Positions 57,134-64,000 of a stretch of DNA of 64,000 bases are shown piece by piece. The translations under genes and the position numbers were made by a program. Below the pieces are notes generated by a model. That model did not search any database, was not told the origin of the DNA, and saw nothing but the letters and a program-made list of their open reading frames with translations. Every line of letters begins with the position of its first letter. Positions within the stretch are counted from its first letter, which is position 1. This stretch comes from Diadema setosum (lineage: Eukaryota; Echinodermata; Echinoidea; Diadematoida; Diadematidae), in contig CM067064.1 in the NCBI GenBank assembly GCA_033980235.1, positions 1,972,501 through 2,036,500 on the forward strand. The letters are read 5' to 3'.

Positions 57134-58629
57134 ACTAGAAATGTCGCTACGGCGACTGGTATGCCTCCGCCATGTCTCATTTTCTCCCATAGGTCTAGAG
57201 TATATCATGACAATGTGAGGCGACAGTTTCACATAATTGGCACAAAATTGAAATATGTTTAGAATTTGGGAATTCCGTGATTAGTTTTTATACATTCCTT
57301 AAACCAGATTGGATCTTGATGGCTAAATCATTTCAGAGAGAAAATACTCTTCCTTTGCAGAATTGTTCCAACGATTCAAACTTCTAGATGCTGTTAGGTT
57401 ACATAAGTTCTCAGTTTTAACATTTATGTACGATCTCTGCAATGGAACTATTCCGCACCCTTTGTATGACTATTGCCAAATTATGCATCATACTTACAGG
57501 ACAAGAACAAATGAAAAAAGAATGTTGTACTTACCAAAATTTAGAACCACATAGGGACAACTTTCGATTTCTTACTTAGGTCCAAAACTTTGGAACACAT
57601 TGCCACGAGAAATGCGTGAACAAAGCAAAAGATCCATATTTCGTAAATGCCTTGCAGATTTCCTTCTCTAATAGATATTATATACTGTATCAAGTATAAT
57701 TAGTTTTCTATGTTATAAAATATAGTGATGTACATTGTATTTAAATATTAACAGCCATTTCAACCAACCATGTAATAATTTCTCGTTTGCGTTTAGCTTT
57801 TAGTATGAAGATCAAGGTGACCAATCTCGACTAGCACGTGTGCTAACTTTTGGTTTCCTTGTTAACAACAACTTTATAAAATTACGCTACATATATCACA
57901 TTTAAATCTCAAATGTCTTCATTTAATCATGTTATTGTAAAGGAGTAATAGATAAGTATTTTTTCCATACATGTATGTAAATACAATTGTATAATAATTG
58001 AAATGTACATGTTCAAATGTTGTTGCTAATAAAACTTCAAACTTCAAACTTCACTTCAGAATAATTGTGCAGTATACCCATGTCAGTTCAATTACGTGTA
58101 TGTAGTACTGACTAATGATCAAATTATAGAGAAAATAGTGTAATTTCAGCATTAAATAGCAGATTTTTTAATTTTCACCTGACCTTTGACCCTATGACAC
58201 AAACAATCTCAAGAGAATCATCCTCAAGTATAGCATGCATAATCAATAATCACTGTATATACCAAGTTTCATGAAAAAGAGCCATTTCCAAGATAAGTGA
58301 AATTTTAGCACTTTCACTTGACCTTTGAACCTTGACCCCATAGCCCTAAAACATTCCCTCGATAATCTTTGTCTGGTACAATAAGTTTCATGAAAATATC
58401 TTTAGGCACTGCAAGAGCTGGGGAAAATAGTGACATTCTCAGAATTTGACTTTGAGATTTAACCTTCGGCCTTGAGCGTGAGCACTCACAAGTTGACCAT
58501 GTTGACAGACAATTTCGTCCATTCATACAAATAATACCCATATATCATGTGGATAAATTAGAAATGGACGTACGGACGGACAACCAAAAAACATAATGCC
58601 TCGAGCTATACTTCGTGGAGGAGGCATAA
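57132..58629 (+). mobile_element. AGGTCA-rich dispersed repeat, copy C, split by a LINE
   Basis: Left end AACTAGAAATGTCGCTACGG with GGTATGCCTCCGCCATG; right end ACGTACGGACGGACAACC, then CATAATGCCTCGAGC and GGAGGAGGCATAAAAA. Same orientation as copy B. Between about 57,270 and 58,060 the similarity to copy B is lost and a LINE tail sits there; after it the copy resumes (AGTTCAATTACG versus GGTTCAATTGGA in copy B). Confidence 0.78.
57300..58060 (+). mobile_element. 5'-truncated LINE 3' end
   Basis: Encodes the typical C-terminus of a LINE reverse transcriptase: FQRFKLLDAVRLHKFSVLTF, FMYDLCNGTIP, a stop at about 57,552, then in frame GPKLWNTLPREMREQSKRSI and KCLADFLL before TAA at 57,669-57,671. 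A frameshift near 57,362 precedes it. The 3' end is AATAAAACTTCAAACTTCAA, a tandem CTTCAAA-type tail. A different family from the LINE at 23-26 kb. Most of the element is missing, as in ordinary 5' truncation. Confidence 0.8.
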
Positions 58630-58779
58630 AAACACCCATCATACAATAGAAACCCACATTGATGGGAATACTTACGTCCAATTTAATTAAGCTCCAGCAG
58701 ATATCTTCATGTGAAAGTCATATAGGCCTACGTATGGCGATAGCTCAATGCATGTGTAATAAAAAAAAAAGTGTGTGTG

Positions 58780-58801
58780 TGTGCGTGGGGGGGGGGGGGG
58801 T
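58780..58801. repeat. GT and poly-G tract
   Basis: (GT)n ending in about 13 G; low complexity. Confidence 0.85.
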
Positions 58802-58963
58802 TAATGTGCGCGCGCTAATGATTAATTCCAGTTAACAATAAACAATTCATTTTCCCCCTCCAGTCCGATAGCTTGAGTCTACTATTTCCGATATACATGT
58901 ATGTTCCATTATCGCTTACAAAAATATCATTATTTGCGCACTTGGAACAGCTATACACGAATT

Positions 58964-59517
58964 CAAAGGGGAATTTATGTTACGTATGAGCACATTATAA
59001 GAACAACAGTGAAAACATGATCAAAATCGGATAAGAAACAGGAAGTTATGATTTTTTTTTTTAAAATTCAAAACAGTTATTTAACAGTTGTGAATATACA
59101 AATAAGTGAACAGAATATGTTATCACCTCACAAATTTCCGTTGATCGCGTACACAAAATGACAAAAATTCATTTCTTAATAATTCTCAATAAAAGTATAA
59201 TGCATATTATGGCATGTATATACACACACATTTTTGAGACTGGGGCATACTCGCGTTTGAACGAAAAAAAAATGGAAATTTCCACATTTTATGTACGAAC
59301 TTTATGACAAGTTAGTTGTGAGGTCATGACGTCATGAACTCATTGTTTACATATTCATATTGACTGCTCAAGAAATGTTTTGTGAAAATTGACATAATTT
59401 AGCAATTTCATAACTTCCCGAGTTTATATCTGATTTTGATCAAATTTTCATTGTGTGTGTAACATTCTACTCTTTCTTTTTAGACTAGCTGTTGGGTGGT
59501 CTGGAATTCCCCTTTAA
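58964..59517. mobile_element. Foldback element 6 (second family)
   Basis: Ends TTCAAAGGGGAATTTATG and GGAATTCCCCTTTAAAG. Arm block ATGATCAAAATCGGATAAGA pairs with TATCTGATTTTGATCAAATT. It shares the AAAGGGG/CCCCTTT end with the other foldbacks but not the arms. Confidence 0.85.
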
Positions 59518-62045
59518 AGTACATCTATATTATCAGGAATCTTTTTATTCTTCTTTTGCAATTTTGCCCGGAATACAAAGCGGCTCAGATGTAAAGCTTT
59601 ATGAGCAACCGACGCGCAACGACATACAATACAAGTTTACAGTGACGTCATTGAACGTCGGACTATATTTTGTTCATTTTACACGACACAAGAAGTTCGC
59701 TAGTAATGACGTCATTGGGCTGTGTTTACTAGTAGCAAGGATACGTTTTTGGTAGCCGCGGTAGCTACGTAAGAGAGGAACCCAAACAAAAGGAACATTT
59801 TATTTTTCTCTCTCTCTTTCTCACATTTACATTCGCAGATATATAAAAATCGTTTTGAATTCCATGATCTAAATATAACTCAGAAGGAATTATATGACGA
59901 AATAGAAGCTCTCGCATTTTCTACAGAAACAACTGAGCCGAGTTCTCTAAGGAACGTAGATTTTCGTGCACTATATTTAACATGGTAAGATATTTAAAGC
60001 AGTAATTTTAGGAGCCTTTCAGTGAGACCTATTTTTCTTGCCTCCAGCTTTTACGGATATCGTGTGAAGTTTAGTCAGGTAGAAAAAAAAAATTATATAA
60101 TTTCATTGGTGACAGGAAGTCTGCGCGGGTTGACGTACACAATTCGTAATCTTATCTTTGTTGTAGGCCCATTAAGTCTTATGATGTGCTTCTGTCCTTG
60201 TTTTTTGCTTTAAACGTCGAAAATTTTAACTGTTCTGTTGTCATCAAAGTATACTACGCTAACCATGCAAACTTAGGGGCACACTTTACTCAGTAAATTG
60301 TTCACTGTTCTTTTCTCATCAAAGTATACTACGCTAACATAGTGACACATTTTGCTCCGTTAAATTTTAATGAACCAGTAACCATAAAGTGTAATGATAT
60401 CCGAGGCTGGTTGTTGAATAACAAAATTTCAAAAAGAAGGTTGGCGGTTGATCTCTGACCAATAGTTCTTCGCTCCATTAAGAAACCGCAAACTATAGTG
60501 TAATATATTTATTGTGTTATTGAGTTTCTATAATTTCTGTTTCTGAGCCAGTTTCAGTTGGATAATAAAACTAATGGGAATTAATCTCTCATATTGTCAA
60601 AAGTGATGAGTGTCAAAAGTATTTTGATAGTTAGGTACAGATGTAAGAACAGTAATTAGTAAGTACTTGTGCAAATTATGACAACAATAACAATACTTCT
60701 TATGTTAAAGTGACGATCAAAATATAGGGGAAGAGGTATGACAATGATAAATGACAGCAATTAAGGTTTTCCCGGCTAATTTCATTCTTTTTTAATTCAA
60801 TTTGATATTAGAAGCATTCATTTTCGTCAAATTTGCTGAGGCATCGAAATACCATCATTCCAAATCGTTTTTCTTCCTTTAAATTGACAAATTGAGCAAA
60901 CGATTACGCATAAATCATTAAATCTGCATACATTTTTGGCAATGGTTATTCAACTTCGTCTCCATTTGTCTCCAGCTCTCTCCAACTACAGTGTATTCAA
61001 ATTCGCAAATAGGCAAACAAGGTCATAAAAGGAGGATCCAAGTTACAACTGTACGATGTCCATTACAAAGTATAGACATAACTTGTACTGCGTTCTTAAC
61101 TGAATGTTAGTGACGTGTGAGTATAAGGGATCACACATGATGATGCAAAAAAAAAAAGTATGTAAATTTCAGTGAAGATCCAAAGTCAGTGTTATGATTA
61201 TAATTAAAATAAAGACGAATTAAGGTTATAAACACAATATAATGATCTAATGAAATAAAGATTCGGATGAAAGATAAAGATAAACGTTGATTACATGACG
61301 AAACGAGGATCTTATATTGACGTATATATAACAGTATAACATGTTTAGCAAAAGAAAACAAATCTGGATGTTTAAATAAACAAATGCTGATCACGATGAT
61401 GAAATCTGAGATGAAAATTAAAGTCACATTCAGTGATTAGCTGGACATAATCACACCTACTTATTTATAAATATATGAATTGCGGAACTGAATACTCAAT
61501 TGTGAAAATAGCTTGCTCAAAAACGAAACTGAAAGTGCATTTAAGTGCTTATAGAGCCCATCTTACTATAGAATGCACAAACTTGGAATTTTATGCCCAA
61601 ACAAAAAATTGAATGCTCACACCCGAATTTGAACTTAGACCTCTGATTTGGGTGCCTAAAATGAATTTGATAGCAATAAACGTGAAGTGTTTGACCAAAG
61701 ACATTTCCCCGCTTCATACATGCGAATTTAAATACACATAAAATGAAAGTGAATGACAATTTTACGAAAACCTGTCGTAATAATTACGAAAGCAGCATAT
61801 TATGAAAATAATATAAGATGCAAATGGGGTAATGAAGATGAGAAAGCTATACACTAGGAAAAGGAAAGAAGAAGATGGATAAAAGGGCTCAGACAATAGA
61901 GAAAACTAAAGGGAAAGTTTAAACTGCCATAAAAAAGCATGAGATTTACGGAGAACCAACTCTGACCTATATATCCCTTCCTATGTCACTGATATTCGAG
62001 GCGAATTGGCGGGCAAGAATCAGCGAGGTGCAAAGACAGATTATG
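59518..62045. other. No gene recognised; small tandem duplication inside
   Basis: AT-rich. At 60,232-60,366 two adjacent units share TCATCAAAGTATACTACGCT followed by similar endings. Otherwise nothing supported. Confidence 0.45.
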
Positions 62046-62049
62046 ATGT

Positions 62050-62087
<38 letters not shown>

Positions 62088-62090
62088 TTG
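62046..62090. repeat. GT microsatellite
   Basis: (TG)n of about 18 units with flanking TATG. Confidence 0.95.
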
Positions 62091-64000
62091 TGTATGAATA
62101 AACTAGGAAATCCCATTCCATGTGTGTCCAAACGATGTCCCTTCAGATGTTTATCAATGTTTATTGGCTCCGCGCCTTCTTAAGAGTTTTGGCAAGGAAG
62201 TAGAGTATGACCGTTGCCAACTTTTGGTGTGGTGAAATATTCTTGGAAAAAGACCATCATGATGAAATGAATTAACTGAGATCTACACCAATCTCAAGTA
62301 GAGACAGATTTATTGATTTTGCAGGATTTGTAGGAATAAAGACTGAAAAAAAGAAGAAAATAAAGGAACCGCGTTCTTTAAAAGTAACGGGAAAGTTCAA
62401 AACTTAGGTTTTGTCCGCACCTTAATGTTGCGAAAGCTTAAGAAGATTGCTCGAGATTACCAGACTTATTACAAACTTTACTTTTACGTGCATCACATAA
62501 TAATTATTCATCAAAACTGGAAAATGAGTTTAACTTCGTTTTAACGTAAACATCTAGACAGTGCAGAACACAATGTGACGAGGAATGTCGGTATTTGATA
62601 AGTGATGTTCATATGCAATATTACATTATCTATACATCAAGAAATACAGATACGTATACGCGGAAGAGCTGCTGATTAAACATTTAGTATTCAACACTGG
62701 ATGACGTCGGGTTGCGATCTTACAATGAGGAAAAGAGTGAGCATTACTAATTGTCAATTCATCTCATTGACCGTTGTGTACACGGACTTAAATACGAAGG
62801 GGCGCGGTCCTTATGTTGCCATGCTACGAAAGCTATTGATCATCACTCTAATTGCCCAGACGGCATTGGCATACTTGCATACTTTCACGAGGGTGTAAAT
62901 CTGAAGGTTATTCATAATCCCAAATCTTCGCGTCTTCGCGATCACACACATTATGCCCACAAGTAAACAGGCGCCTCGGGCAGTTCCCCTGTCACCGTTG
63001 CCGGCAAAACCTGGGCATGGAAGTGATATCTGAACATGAAACATAAATATAATTTATGATTACATTGTTGATCATTTCTCATTGGGTATCCCTGCCCCAC
63101 AGCAAAGCAGACAATATATTTCTGACTGTGACATTGCAGTGTTACTGACGGCTGCAACAATGATAACATGATTGCACAATTTGCTGTCCAATCAAGTTAT
63201 AATATCATGATATCGTGTGTCAAAGATACACACAGTTTTGTGTGGTGATTAAGGCCATTGTTTGTGACGAATTTCACTGCGTGCACTGTTCTGGAAATTA
63301 TAGATGTTTTACACTTGCAATTGTTCGTCTGTCTCTGACGTCACAAAGGGAGTAATGACTCATGATTTCGTGTTGCTTCCCAGCACTCCACTTAATGTGC
63401 TTAATGGCGGGCAGCGAAGCTCACGGGTCGGCGTGCAAAGGTCTGCAAACTGCTTGGATTAGAACAAGCGGGAAACACAAACGTGTTGTGTCAAATGAAT
63501 ATGTCACCACCACCAACATTTAATGTTCAATCAAATAGAGAATACTAAAGTAGTTTGGCTTTGCATTTTTGCATGACTATAATGTAGGTAACATATAAGT
63601 ATACGTTTTCAAGCTACAGTTGAGTTAATGCGTAAGGTTGTTGATATAGGCCTATTCAGTGCAAATATAATTATGACCTTGATATTACACTAAAATTTCG
63701 ATTTCGTATTGTGACTGGACATTGAAACTAGCCACGAGTTTTTTGCACCATTCACTAAAATCGTCCCTGTACAATGTTCGTCGTGCTTTGATAATGGTTG
63801 TCCCGAAACCACAATCAAAACACAATCCCTGCACCAAAGCCAAACACGTTTGCTTGATGGAGGTCTCTTGAGCTGTTGTTGGATCATATACTTTTCCCCC
63901 TCTCTCTTTTAATACGTTTTCGCAGAAACATTTCTACCAAATGGGGCTCTGACTACTGCGGTCTAACAAATGTGCTGTTCAGGGAGTGTTGCAAATCATT
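62091..64000. other. No gene recognised
   Basis: Contains a moderately GC-richer stretch at 62,700-63,010 with open frames on both strands that I do not recognise. The end of the window is uninformative. Confidence 0.4.

Noticed and set aside
1..64000. Bacterial-type features such as operons, CRISPR arrays or riboswitches
   Set aside because: The window is clearly eukaryotic. Repeats are microsatellites or transposons and genes are intron-split.

Overview
This window is eukaryotic nuclear DNA. It is AT-rich, has intron-split genes with consensus GT/AG junctions, and is full of foldback and short inverted-repeat elements. It also holds a LINE with an endonuclease/reverse transcriptase and many microsatellites. 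The repeat style (elements ending in TTTAAAGGG/CCCTTTAAA, AGGTCA-rich elements ending in a GGAGGCATA motif, ACATGTACATGTA strings) together with a TIR-domain gene suggests a marine invertebrate deuterostome. An echinoderm such as a sea urchin is my best guess. No species call can be made from the sequence alone.

Layout. (1) Positions 1-11,930, + strand: the last 12 exons of a large gene encoding a protein with three tandem TIR or TIR-like domains. They are preceded by a region that looks like the C-terminal part of a macro (ADP-ribose-binding) domain and followed by a short tail ending in a CCCIIC cysteine cluster. The junctions join in frame to give 748 residues, and the N-terminus lies before the window. 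(2) 15,400-22,467, - strand: a complete five-exon gene for mitochondrial ATP synthase peripheral-stalk subunit d (ATP5PD, 161 aa). It is convergent with the TIR gene. (3) 23,150-26,530, + strand: a decayed non-LTR retrotransposon with a PHD-like finger remnant, an APE-type endonuclease and a reverse transcriptase, carrying frameshifts and stops. It sits about 0.7 kb upstream of ATP5PD. (4) 33,186-35,710, - strand: the last two coding exons of an F-box/LRR gene closely resembling vertebrate FBXL16. Its earlier exons were not found in the remaining 28 kb and probably lie beyond the window or in small exons I could not recognise. (5) 35.7-64 kb: no coding gene recognised. It is presumably FBXL16 intron/upstream or intergenic DNA, with several foldback elements, microsatellites and a LINE fragment nested inside another repeat.

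How the genes relate: the three genes are unrelated neighbours and nothing suggests co-regulation. The TIR gene is the most interesting. TIR domains are adaptor modules or NAD-cleaving enzymes, and macro domains bind ADP-ribose products, so a macro-like plus triple-TIR protein could link making and sensing of an NAD-derived signal, or could be a multivalent scaffold. The AGGTCA-rich repeat family (three copies) and the near-perfect intronic foldbacks are the other features worth following up.
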